Of a stretch of 64,000 bases of DNA, positions 56,088-64,000 are shown in pieces; positions within the stretch are counted from its first letter, which is position 1; each line of letters starts with the position of its first letter. The stretch is from Burkholderia sp. OK233 (GTDB lineage Bacteria > Pseudomonadota > Gammaproteobacteria > Burkholderiales > Burkholderiaceae). The stretch spans positions 1,240,001 to 1,304,000 of the forward strand of contig NZ_OCSR01000001.1 in assembly GCF_900230185.1 (NCBI RefSeq). The letters are read 5' to 3'. The position numbers were made by a program, and so were the translations under genes. A model generated the notes under the pieces. It worked only from the letters and a program-made list of their open reading frames with translations, ran no database searches and was not told the origin of the DNA.

Positions 56088-56116
56088 ATGTCATAACAAC
56101 GTCATCATACTGTGAG
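56088..56116 (+). promoter_or_regulatory. Candidate Pho box upstream of ppk
   Basis: ATGTCAT (56088-56094), ACGTCAT (56099-56105) and CTGTGAG (56110-56116) are in tandem with 4-bp spacers. They match the PhoB half-site CTGTCAT at 6, 5 and 5 of 7 positions. The array ends 52 bp before the ppk start codon. Confidence 0.6.
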
Positions 56117-56168
56117 AATTTCCGAGCGTCTTTACGTCTCCCTTCTTGACATTCCACTCTCGCTGCCG

Positions 56169-58232
56169 ATGTCCATCCGCTACCCCTTATTGAATCGCGA
56201 GCTGGGCATTCTGGGTTTCAACGAGCGTGTGTTGGCACAAGCTGCCGACCCTGCCGTCCCTTTGCTCGAACGCCTGCGCTTCATCTGCATCACCAGTAGC
56301 AACCTCGACGAATTCTTCGAAGTCCGCATGGCCGGACTGCAGGAACAGATGCGCGACAACCCGGGCGCGCTGTCGCCGGACGGCATGTCGCTGCAGCACG
56401 TGTACGACCTCGTGGTCGAGCGCGCGCAGAGGCTCGTGCATCGCCAGTACACCATGCTGCACGACACGGTGCTCACCGCGCTCGAAGCAGAAGGCATCTA
56501 TTTTCACGGCACTGAAGCGTGGAACGAAGCGCAGACCGAATGGGCGCGCAACTACTTCTTCGACGAACTGCTGCCGGTGCTCACGCCGATCGGCCTCGAT
56601 CCGGCTCACCCGTTTCCGCGCGTGCTCAACAAGAGCCTGAACTTCGTCGTCGAGCTCGAAGGCAAGGATGCGTTCGGCCGCCAGGCGATGATGGGCATCG
56701 TGCAGGCGCCGCGTGCCTTGCCCCGGCTCGTGCGCATGCCGCAGGAACTGTCGGGCTATCCGCATGGCTTCGTGCTGCTGAGCTCGTTGCTGCAGCGCTT
56801 TGTCGGCGAGCTGTTCCCGAATCTGGTGGTGCGCACCTGCAACCAGTTTCGCATCACACGCAATAGCGAACTGTTCGTCGACGAAGACGAAATCACCAAT
56901 CTGCGTGTCGCGTTGCAGGGCGAACTGCCGGCACGACATCTGGGCAACGCGGTGCGGCTCGAAGTGTCGGCGGAGACGCCCTCGCATGTCGTGCGGCGCC
57001 TGCTCGACGAAAGCGGCCTGACCACCAAGGATTGCTATTTCGCCGACGGCCCGGTCAATCTGGTACGGCTGATGCAATTGCCGGAGATGGTGGACCGGCC
57101 CGACCTGAAATTCGTGCCGCATATTCCGGCGATTCCGCCGCAGATCGCCAACAGCACCAGCATGTTCGACGTGATCGATCAGGGCGACGTGCTGCTGCAT
57201 CACCCTTATGAGAGCTTTCAACCGGTGCTCGAGTTGCTGCTGCAGGCAGCTAAAGACCCGAACGTGATGGCCATCAAGCAGACCATCTATCGTACCGGCA
57301 CCGACTCGCCTCTGATGGACGCACTGATGCAGGCGGCGCGCAACGGCAAGGAAGTGACGGTGGTGGTCGAACTGCTCGCGCGCTTCGACGAAGAAACCAA
57401 CATCAACTGGGCGTCGCAGCTGGAAGCGGTGGGCGCGCACGTCGTGTACGGCGTGGTGGGCCACAAGTGCCACGCGAAGATGATGCTGATCGTGCGGCGT
57501 GTGTCGTCGGGCGGCAGGACCACGCTCAAGCGTTACGTGCACCTGGGCACCGGCAACTATCACCCGCGCACCGCGCGTCTTTACACCGACTTCGCCCTGA
57601 TGACGGCGGATCAGAAGATCTGCGAAGACGTGCACCACGTGTTCCAGCAACTGACCGGCATCGGTGGTGAACTGTCGCTTCACGAGTTGTGGCAGTCGCC
57701 GTTCACGCTGCATCCGAAACTGGTCGAAGCGATTCGCGCGGAAGCCGAGCATGCTCGCGCCGGCAAGAAGGCGCGCATTGTCGCGAAGATGAACGCGCTG
57801 CTCGAACCGACCGTGATTGCCGAGCTGTACGAAGCGTCACAGGCGGGCGTGAAGATCGATCTGATCGTACGCGGCGTGTGTTCGTTGCAACCAGGCGTAC
57901 CGGGCTTGTCGGAGAACATCACGGTGCGTTCGATCGTCGGGCGCTTCCTCGAGCATCACCGCATCTTCTACTTCTATGACGGCGGCAAGGAACAGGTGTA
58001 TCTGTCGAGCGCCGACTGGATGGACCGTAACTTCTTCCGGCGCGTGGAAGTGGCTTTCCCGGTCAACAACCGTCGTTTGAAGCGGCGTGTGATCGCCGAA
58101 GGGCTGTCGGCATTTCTCGGCGACAACCAGTCCGCGTGGCTGATGCAAAGCGACGGCCACTATCGGCGCCGCCGCCCGGGCAAATCCTCACGCAATGCGC
58201 AGATGAGTCTGCTGGGGAAATTCTGTTCGTGA
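56169..58232 (+). CDS. ppk: Polyphosphate kinase 1
   Basis: Ppk1 polymerises the gamma-phosphate of ATP into inorganic polyphosphate at the inner membrane. The 687-residue length equals the E. coli enzyme (688). The start YPLLNRELGILGFNERVLAQ is the family N-terminus. Catalytic-domain landmarks are MAIKQTIYRTGTDSPLMDAL, YGVVGHKCHAKMMLIVR with the autophosphorylated His region, RYVHLGTGNYHPRTARLYTD and YLSSADWMDRNFFRRVEVAF. ATG 56169 is used; the frame is open upstream from a GTG at 56112, which would overlap the Pho box. Confidence 0.96.
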   Translation: MSIRYPLLNRELGILGFNERVLAQAADPAVPLLERLRFICITSSNLDEFFEVRMAGLQEQMRDNPGALSPDGMSLQHVYDLVVERAQRLVHRQYTMLHDTVLTALEAEGIYFHGTEAWNEAQTEWARNYFFDELLPVLTPIGLDPAHPFPRVLNKSLNFVVELEGKDAFGRQAMMGIVQAPRALPRLVRMPQELSGYPHGFVLLSSLLQRFVGELFPNLVVRTCNQFRITRNSELFVDEDEITNLRVALQGELPARHLGNAVRLEVSAETPSHVVRRLLDESGLTTKDCYFADGPVNLVRLMQLPEMVDRPDLKFVPHIPAIPPQIANSTSMFDVIDQGDVLLHHPYESFQPVLELLLQAAKDPNVMAIKQTIYRTGTDSPLMDALMQAARNGKEVTVVVELLARFDEETNINWASQLEAVGAHVVYGVVGHKCHAKMMLIVRRVSSGGRTTLKRYVHLGTGNYHPRTARLYTDFALMTADQKICEDVHHVFQQLTGIGGELSLHELWQSPFTLHPKLVEAIRAEAEHARAGKKARIVAKMNALLEPTVIAELYEASQAGVKIDLIVRGVCSLQPGVPGLSENITVRSIVGRFLEHHRIFYFYDGGKEQVYLSSADWMDRNFFRRVEVAFPVNNRRLKRRVIAEGLSAFLGDNQSAWLMQSDGHYRRRRPGKSSRNAQMSLLGKFCS

Positions 58233-58287
58233 GTTCGTGATGGCCTGATCGCGTTTGCGCGCCGCTGAAGCTAGCGGCGCTGCGCAT

Positions 58288-58328
58288 AAAAAAAGCCCGC
58301 CTTGGATTGTTCCAGGCGGGCTTTTTTT
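58288..58328. terminator. Bidirectional terminator ppk / phoR
   Basis: GCCCGCCT (58295-58302) pairs with AGGCGGGC (58314-58321), with A7 before and T7 after, between convergent ppk and phoR. Confidence 0.94.
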
Positions 58329-58341
58329 CAGACCGACGGTC

Positions 58342-59655
58342 TCAGGCCGGCGCCGGTTGCCGACGCGCCGTGCGAAACACCGGGAAACGCACGGTGAACG
58401 TGCTGCCACGCCCCTCTTCGCTCTTCACGTCGAGCTGCGCATCGTGCCGCTGCAGCACATGCTTGACGATGGCGAGCCCGAGGCCCGTCCCACCCGTATC
58501 GCGCGAGCGGCTGCGGTCGACACGATAGAAGCGCTCGGTCAGACGTGGAATGTCCGCGGCTGGAATCCCCAAGCCGCTGTCCGTGACCGAAAAAACCGCA
58601 CTGCCGCCGTTGGCCTGCCAACTCACCCTGATCGCACCGCCATCCGGCGTATAGCGAATCGCATTGGTCACGAGGTTGCCCAACGCACTGAGAATTTCCG
58701 TTTCGACGCCGGTTACCGTGAGCCCTTCGTCGGCGTCGAACACGATCTTGTGATGGTCGCTCGACAGGCTTTGCGCGTCGTCCCGCAGATGCCGCAGCAC
58801 AGCGCGCATATCGATCATCTGATCGCTCGGCGGCTTGTTGTCGCCTTCGAGCTTCGCGAGCACCAGCAAGTCGTTGACAATATGACGCATGCGCGAGGCC
58901 TGCTGCTCCATCAGTTCGAGGTAGCGCCCGCGCTCGGCTTCGCTTAACGGCAGTTCTCGCATCGTCTCGAGAAAACCCGACAACACGGTCAGCGGCGTCT
59001 TCAGTTCATGCGAGACATTGGCGACGAAGTCGCGCCGCATCGCGTCGGTACGCTCCAGCTCGGTGATGTCCTGCGACAGCACCAGCTTGCGATTCTCGCC
59101 ATACGGAAACACCTGCACCGACAGCACGTTCTGGCGCTTCTCGCCCATGCCGCGCATGATCAGCATCTGTTCGTAGCGTTGCGAATTCAGATAGCGCACG
59201 AAATCGGGCTGACGCACCAGATGCGTGATGTGCTGACGCAGATCGCGTTTTGCATCGAGCCCGAAATGGAGTTCCGAGATCGCGTTGCACCACTCGATCT
59301 GATCGTGATCGTCGAGCATCGCCACGCCGTTCGGCGACGCCTGAATCGCCTGGATGAAACGCGAATGCTGCTGTTCGACCTGACGCACCTGCGCGTGCCA
59401 GCGCTTCGCAAGCTTATGCAGACGGTAGTAGATTTCGCCCCAGATGCCGGGGGCGCTCGGCACTTCGCCGTAGACCGGCGCGTCGAGCAGGCGCCACAAA
59501 CGCTGCTTGTGGAAGGTGCTAAAGAGGCTCTGCGCGAGCAGCATGACGATCGCGAGGACCAGCCCTGCCTTGACGTTCACAAGTGCGCCGACCGCAACGC
59601 ACAGAACGCCCAGCAGCACGACCGACACGATGGAGCGCGCCCAGATGATGTTCAT
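58342..59655 (-). CDS. phoR: Phosphate regulon sensor histidine kinase PhoR
   Basis: PhoR senses phosphate status through PstSCAB-PhoU and phosphorylates PhoB. The 437-residue protein has two N-terminal membrane segments (about 9-46), a PAS domain (about 95-200; IQASPNGVAMLDDHDQIEWCN), the HisKA motif FVANVSHELKTPLTVLSGFL with the phospho-accepting His, and HATPase boxes NLVTNAIRYTPDGG, VTDSGLGIP and GGTGLGLAIVKH. It is the last gene of the minus-strand pst-pho block, 138 bp after phoB. Confidence 0.95.
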   Translation of the reverse strand: MNIIWARSIVSVVLLGVLCVAVGALVNVKAGLVLAIVMLLAQSLFSTFHKQRLWRLLDAPVYGEVPSAPGIWGEIYYRLHKLAKRWHAQVRQVEQQHSRFIQAIQASPNGVAMLDDHDQIEWCNAISELHFGLDAKRDLRQHITHLVRQPDFVRYLNSQRYEQMLIMRGMGEKRQNVLSVQVFPYGENRKLVLSQDITELERTDAMRRDFVANVSHELKTPLTVLSGFLETMRELPLSEAERGRYLELMEQQASRMRHIVNDLLVLAKLEGDNKPPSDQMIDMRAVLRHLRDDAQSLSSDHHKIVFDADEGLTVTGVETEILSALGNLVTNAIRYTPDGGAIRVSWQANGGSAVFSVTDSGLGIPAADIPRLTERFYRVDRSRSRDTGGTGLGLAIVKHVLQRHDAQLDVKSEEGRGSTFTVRFPVFRTARRQPAPA

Positions 59656-59793
59656 GTTCTAGCGATCGAAGAGAAAACCGTACACGCCGGGGTCTGAAAC
59701 CGCGGCGCTTAACGTGACCGATGTGGCCTATCTGGCGTATGCGACATCTATAACGCGCGTGGCTCAAGCACCGCCACTCGCGCTACCGCAAAG

Positions 59794-60495
59794 TCAGGCG
59801 CTCTTCGCGAGCCGGTAGCCGCTGCCGCGTACCGTCTCAATCATAGCATCGCACCCGGCCGGCTTCAGTGCCGCGCGCAGACGTTTGATGTGCACATCCA
59901 CCGTGCGCTCTTCGACGAACACGTGGTCGCCCCACACCTGATCGAGCAGTTGCGTGCGGCTGTGCACGCGCTCCGGATGCGTCATGAAGAAGTGCAGCAA
60001 ACGGAACTCGGTCGGGCCGAGATCGAGCTTGATCTCGCTGCCTTCGGCGTGCGCGGCGACGCGGTGCGTTGCCGGATCGAGCTTCAGACCGTTGATCGCA
60101 ACCAGGTCTTCGGTCAACTGCGGCGCGCGGCGGCGCAACACCGCCTTGATGCGCGCCATCAGTTCCTTCGGCGAAAACGGCTTGGTGACGTAGTCGTCAG
60201 CGCCGATTTCGAGGCCGAGCACTTTGTCCTGTTCATCGCCACGTGCGGTCAGCATGATGATCGGAATATGCTTGGTGCGCTCGTTGTTGCGCAGATCGCG
60301 AGCGAACGCGATGCCTGACTTGCCCGGCAACATCCAGTCGAGCAGCACGAGGTCGGGCAATACGTCGCTGATCAGGTTCTGCGCCTGCTCCGCGTTGTAC
60401 GCGCGAATCGGGCAGTGTCCGGCGTGTTGAAGATTCACCGAAATCAGTTCGGAAATGGCGGGCTCATCTTCAATGACGAGAATGCTGCTGGGCAT
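59794..60495 (-). CDS. phoB: Phosphate regulon response regulator PhoB
   Basis: PhoB binds Pho boxes and activates the phosphate-starvation regulon. The 233-residue OmpR-type regulator has the receiver domain with acidic residues EDEP, the phospho-acceptor Asp in DLVLLDWMLPGKSG, and TARGDEQDKVLGLEIGADDY with KPF. The C-terminal winged helix follows (about 130-230; LGPTEFRLLHFFMTHPERVH, VDVHIKRLRAAL). ATG 60495 with AGAGG upstream is preferred over GTG 60501. Confidence 0.96.
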   Translation of the reverse strand: MPSSILVIEDEPAISELISVNLQHAGHCPIRAYNAEQAQNLISDVLPDLVLLDWMLPGKSGIAFARDLRNNERTKHIPIIMLTARGDEQDKVLGLEIGADDYVTKPFSPKELMARIKAVLRRRAPQLTEDLVAINGLKLDPATHRVAAHAEGSEIKLDLGPTEFRLLHFFMTHPERVHSRTQLLDQVWGDHVFVEERTVDVHIKRLRAALKPAGCDAMIETVRGSGYRLAKSA

Positions 60496-60520
60496 CGGCA
60501 CCTCTGATCCTTATAACTGA

Positions 60521-61225
60521 TTAACTGAGTGCTTCGCGTTCGAGCGCGTCGCGCGACTTGTGCCGCACGTCGGTGCCCTTGACGATGTAGATGATGAATT
60601 CAGCGATGTTTTTCGCGTGGTCGCCGATCCGTTCAATCGCCTTGGCGATGAACAGGAAATCGAGGCCCACCGAAATCGACCGCGGATCTTCTGTCATGTA
60701 CGAAATCAGCTTGCGAACGAAAGCGCGGAATTCTTCGTCGATCGCCTTGTCGTCACGCATGATCTGTGCGGCGGCGACCGTGTCCAGACGCGCAAAGGCG
60801 TCCAGCGCGCGGCGCAGGATCGACACCGCCATTTCGCCCGACAATTTGATCTCGGCGATATTGATGCTGCGCGAGGCGCCGTCTTCCATCAGACGCTTGG
60901 TGCGTTTGGCGATTTTTTCAGCTTCGTCGCCGGCGCGCTCGAGATTCGTGATGGTCTTCGAAATCGCGATCAGGAGGCGCAAGTCGCGCGCGGCCGGTTG
61001 ACGGCGCGCAATGATGTTGCTGCACTCTTCGTCGATCTCGACTTCCATCGTGTTCAGACGGTCTTCAGCGGCGATCACCTGCTCGCAGACATCGAGGTCG
61101 AAGTTGTTGAGCGCGATCATCGCGTTGACGATCTGCGACTCGACCAGGCCGCCCATTTCGAGCACCTTCGAGGAAACGAGGTTCAGGTCGGCGTCGAACT
61201 GGCTGGACAGATGTTTATCGGACAT
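60521..61225 (-). CDS. phoU: Phosphate signalling protein PhoU
   Basis: PhoU links the Pst transporter to PhoR and keeps the Pho regulon off when phosphate is plentiful. The 234-residue protein has two PhoU repeats of three helices with metal-binding E/DXXXD motifs: EVDEECSNIIARRQPAARDL (reads MEVEIDEECSNIIA here) and ITNLERAGDEAEKIAKR in the first, IAKAIERIGDHAKNIAEFI in the second. It lies 28 bp after pstB and 25 bp before phoB. Confidence 0.96.
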   Translation of the reverse strand: MSDKHLSSQFDADLNLVSSKVLEMGGLVESQIVNAMIALNNFDLDVCEQVIAAEDRLNTMEVEIDEECSNIIARRQPAARDLRLLIAISKTITNLERAGDEAEKIAKRTKRLMEDGASRSINIAEIKLSGEMAVSILRRALDAFARLDTVAAAQIMRDDKAIDEEFRAFVRKLISYMTEDPRSISVGLDFLFIAKAIERIGDHAKNIAEFIIYIVKGTDVRHKSRDALEREALS

Positions 61226-61253
61226 GTCGTACTCCGTTGTTTTGCGCGGCGGC

Positions 61254-62102
61254 TTAGCCGAAGCGGCCAGTGATGTAGTCCTCGGTTTCCTTGCGGACCG
61301 GCTTGATGAAGATCTTTTCGGTGTCGCCGAATTCGATCAGTTCACCGAGGTACATATAGGCAGTGTAGTCCGAACAGCGTGCGGCCTGTTGCATGTTGTG
61401 AGTCACGATTACAACCGTGTAATCGCTCTTCAATTCGGCGATCAGTTCTTCGATGCGGCCCGTGGAAATCGGGTCGAGCGCGGAACACGGCTCGTCGAGC
61501 AGCAACACTTCGGGACGGATCGCGATACCGCGCGCGATACACAGACGTTGTTGCTGGCCGCCGGACAAACCGTAGCCGCTCTGGCCCAATTTATCCTTGA
61601 CTTCGTTCCACAGTGCGGCCTTGGTCAACGCCCATTCCACGCGGTCGTCCATTTCCGAACGCGGCAGCGTTTCGAACATCTTCACGCCGAACGCGATGTT
61701 GTCGTAGATCGACATCGGAAACGGCGTCGGCTTCTGGAACACCATGCCGATCCGCGCGCGCAGCAGCGAAATATCGCGCTTGGAGGTCAGCAGGTTTTCG
61801 CCGTCCATCAGGATCTCGCCTTCGGCGCGTTGCTCCGGATAGAGCGCGTACATCTTGTTGAGCGTGCGCAGCAAGGTGGACTTGCCGCAACCCGACGGGC
61901 CGATGAAGGCGGTCACCTTGCCTTCGGGAATCCGCAGATTGATGTTCTTCAGCGCGTGATACTTGCCGTAGAAGAAGTTCAGGTCGTTGATTTCGATCTT
62001 CGGACGCGACGAGGCTTGCGCCTGGCCGCTTTGGGCGGGATCGAAACCGGCGGGCGCCGTCGGACGCGTGCCCGGATTGAGTTGAGTTTCTGCCATGTTC
62101 AT
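61254..62102 (-). CDS. pstB: Phosphate ABC transporter ATP-binding protein PstB
   Basis: PstB energises high-affinity phosphate uptake. The 282-residue ATPase has Walker [10 protein letters not shown], signature [17 protein letters not shown], Walker [17 protein letters not shown] and switch His [13 protein letters not shown]. PstB-specific sequence includes [14 protein letters not shown] and [17 protein letters not shown] near the end. The N-terminal 30 residues are variable. ATG 62102 has GGAG about 10 bp upstream; a second ATG at 62096 is also possible. It follows pstA by 17 bp. Confidence 0.97.
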   Translation of the reverse strand: MNMAETQLNPGTRPTAPAGFDPAQSGQAQASSRPKIEINDLNFFYGKYHALKNINLRIPEGKVTAFIGPSGCGKSTLLRTLNKMYALYPEQRAEGEILMDGENLLTSKRDISLLRARIGMVFQKPTPFPMSIYDNIAFGVKMFETLPRSEMDDRVEWALTKAALWNEVKDKLGQSGYGLSGGQQQRLCIARGIAIRPEVLLLDEPCSALDPISTGRIEELIAELKSDYTVVIVTHNMQQAARCSDYTAYMYLGELIEFGDTEKIFIKPVRKETEDYITGRFG

Positions 62103-62119
62103 CGGATTACACTCCGCCC

Positions 62120-63016
62120 TTACTTATTCGAAAAGATCGTGCGCGCGAGGATGTTCAATCCCAACACCGCGAGCGTGATCAGGAAGACACCGGCCCACGC
62201 GAGCGATTGCCACTGCGCAAACGGGCTCATCGCGAACTTGTAGATGGTGACCGGCAGGTTCGCGACCGGCTGGTTCATGTCCGTCGAGAAAAATTGATTC
62301 GACAACGCCGTGAACAGCAGCGGCGCGGTTTCGCCGGCAATCCGCGCGACGCCAAGCAGGACGCCCGTGATAATGCCCGCGATCGAGGCCTTCAGCGTGA
62401 TCGACATCACCATCTTCCACTTCGGCGTGCCGAGTGCGAAGGCGGCTTCGCGCAGCGCATTCGGCACCAGTTTCAGCATGTTCTCGGTGGTACGGATCAC
62501 GATCGGAATCTGCAGCAGCGCGAGCGCGAACACGCCGGCCCATCCGCTGAAGTGGCCCATCTTCGCCACGACGAGCGCGTAGACGAACAGACCGACGACG
62601 ATCGACGGCGCCGACAACAGGATGTCGTTGATGAAACGCGTGAGACTGGCGAGCCAGCCCTTCTGACCGTACTCGGCGAGATACACGCCCGCCAGAATAC
62701 CGATCGGCGTGCCGACAAAAGTGGCGAGCGCAACCAGCATCACGCTGCCGACGATCGCGTTGGCGAGACCACCGCCATCGGTGTTCGGCGGCGGCGTGGA
62801 TTGCGTGAACAATTCGACTGACAGGCCGCCGATGCCAAGGCGCAGCGTCGTATAAAGAATCCACACCAGCCACAGCAGGCCGAACGCCATGGCCGCGAGC
62901 GACATCGTCAGCGCAACCGCATTCTTCGTGCGGCGGCGGCTTTGCAGACGCACGCGCATCGCTTCGAGCGCGACGGCGTCGTTCGAACCCGGCATATTCA
63001 AAGTGGGCTGGCTCAT
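62120..63016 (-). CDS. pstA: Phosphate ABC transporter permease PstA
   Basis: This 298-residue inner-membrane permease forms the phosphate channel with PstC. It has six membrane segments, the family motif [36 protein letters not shown] (its ends being [10 protein letters not shown] and [10 protein letters not shown]) and the EAA-like loop [19 protein letters not shown]. The start overlaps the pstC stop by ATGA. A conserved acidic pair near [19 protein letters not shown] [14 protein letters not shown] is present. Confidence 0.96.
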   Translation of the reverse strand: MSQPTLNMPGSNDAVALEAMRVRLQSRRRTKNAVALTMSLAAMAFGLLWLVWILYTTLRLGIGGLSVELFTQSTPPPNTDGGGLANAIVGSVMLVALATFVGTPIGILAGVYLAEYGQKGWLASLTRFINDILLSAPSIVVGLFVYALVVAKMGHFSGWAGVFALALLQIPIVIRTTENMLKLVPNALREAAFALGTPKWKMVMSITLKASIAGIITGVLLGVARIAGETAPLLFTALSNQFFSTDMNQPVANLPVTIYKFAMSPFAQWQSLAWAGVFLITLAVLGLNILARTIFSNK

Positions 63017-64000
63017 TTCGCGCCCTCCCCTTTTTCGAGGCGAAGCAGCATGACCTTCGAGATCGCCAGCACGATGAAAGTAATCACAAACAGGATCAAC
63101 CCGAGTTCCATCAACGCCGACGTATGCAGGCCCGGATCCGCTTCCGCGAATTCGTTGGCGAGCGCCGAGGTAATACTATTGCCCGGCGAAAACAGCGAGA
63201 CGTTATCGAGCAGATTGGTGTTGCCGATTACGAACGTCACCGCCATCGTCTCGCCGAGCGCGCGGCCGAGGCCGAGCATCACGCCGCCGATCACGCCGCT
63301 CCTGGTGAAGGGCAGCACGATCTTCCACATCACTTCCCAGGTCGTGCAGCCGATGCCGTACGCCGATTCCTTCAACAGGACCGGCGTGACTTCGAACACG
63401 TCACGCATCACCGAAGCGATGTACGGAATGATCATGATCGCGAGAATCACGCCCGCGCAGAGAATGCCGATGCCGATCGGTGCGCCCTTAAACAACGCGC
63501 CGACGATAGGAATGCCGCCAAGGAGCGTGCCGAGCGGCTTTTCGAACCACGTCGCGAAGATCGGCGCGAACACCAGCAGACCCCACATGCCGTAGACGAT
63601 CGACGGGATCGCGGCGAGCAGTTCGATGGCGATGCCGAGCGGACGACGCAGCCATGCGGGCGCGAGTTCGGTCAGGAAAAGCGCGATGCCGAAGCTGACG
63701 GGCACCGCGATGATGAGTGCAATGAGCGAGGTCGCGATCGTGCCGTAAATAGGCACCAATGCGCCGAACTGCTTGCTAGGTGGATCCCAGTCGGCGGTCC
63801 ATAGGAACGCGAGGCCGAACTGCTTGATCGACGGCAGGGAGGCGACGATCAGCGAAACGATGATACCGCCGAGCAGCAACAGGGTGACGATGGCGGCGAG
63901 ACGGGCAAGGCCGCCGAAGATGACGTCGCCGGCGCGGCTGGGCGCTTTCTGCTGCGACGTGCTGCCTGGCGGTGTCGATCTCGCCGCGCCAGGCGCTAAT
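63013..64000 (-). CDS. pstC: Phosphate ABC transporter permease PstC (5' end outside window)
   Basis: The C-terminal 328 or so residues of PstC are present; the frame remains open to the window edge, where it reads [20 protein letters not shown], so the start is a few codons beyond. Membrane segments begin with [20 protein letters not shown]. Family landmarks are [53 protein letters not shown] and the coupling loop [20 protein letters not shown]. pstS is expected next, outside the window. Confidence 0.95.
   Translation of the reverse strand, partial: LAPGAARSTPPGSTSQQKAPSRAGDVIFGGLARLAAIVTLLLLGGIIVSLIVASLPSIKQFGLAFLWTADWDPPSKQFGALVPIYGTIATSLIALIIAVPVSFGIALFLTELAPAWLRRPLGIAIELLAAIPSIVYGMWGLLVFAPIFATWFEKPLGTLLGGIPIVGALFKGAPIGIGILCAGVILAIMIIPYIASVMRDVFEVTPVLLKESAYGIGCTTWEVMWKIVLPFTRSGVIGGVMLGLGRALGETMAVTFVIGNTNLLDNVSLFSPGNSITSALANEFAEADPGLHTSALMELGLILFVITFIVLAISKVMLLRLEKGEGAK

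Overview
The window is a 64 kb stretch of a GC-rich betaproteobacterial chromosome. Gene content and protein sequence look like Burkholderia/Paraburkholderia: an iol cluster with an IolC-DUF2090 fusion, olsB next to ppx/ppk and phoRB-phoU-pstBAC, and a type of dispersed palindromic repeat that I associate with this group. This is an impression from reading; no search was run.

Layout: 1-2460 holds the end of valS, galU and a TusA-like protein. 2591-14887 is a myo-inositol catabolic island: two IolG-type dehydrogenases and an RpiR-family regulator on the minus strand, then divergently a three-gene sugar ABC transporter and iolC-iolD-iolE-iolB. A GGAA-N6-TTCC site lies in the divergent promoter region. 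14894-16986 is a long palindromic repeat element interrupted by an IS110-family insertion sequence; its 5' noncoding end can be folded into a bridge RNA whose guide loops match the two insertion flanks. 16995-27310 (mostly minus) has a large duplicated-domain lipoprotein, a LivFGMH transporter without a binding protein, a thioesterase, a NUDIX hydrolase, a threonine aldolase and a YbfB-type MFS protein. 27429-38659 carries a LysR regulator, alaS, a CoA-transferase, a serine hydrolase, ggt, glnS and an amino-acid binding protein. 38733-52552 holds assorted envelope and housekeeping genes (NUDIX, secreted proteins, MauG-type peroxidase, phosphoesterase, tRNA-Arg, uppP, aldose epimerase, NlpD-like protein, pentapeptide protein, MATE pump, tRNA-Pro) and two very short ORFs with good ribosome sites.

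52744-64000 is a phosphate-centred region: sixA, olsB, ppx, ppk, then phoR, phoB, phoU, pstB, pstA and the 3' part of pstC on the minus strand. Candidate Pho boxes (7-mers with 4-bp spacers) lie upstream of both ppk and olsB. This suggests that polyphosphate synthesis and ornithine-lipid formation are controlled by the PhoB encoded a few kilobases away.

The most interesting structure is the IS110 element. Its upstream noncoding RNA region has a target-binding loop with 7 nt identical to the left flank and 8 nt complementary to the right flank. The undisrupted arm of the palindrome shows what the empty target probably looked like.
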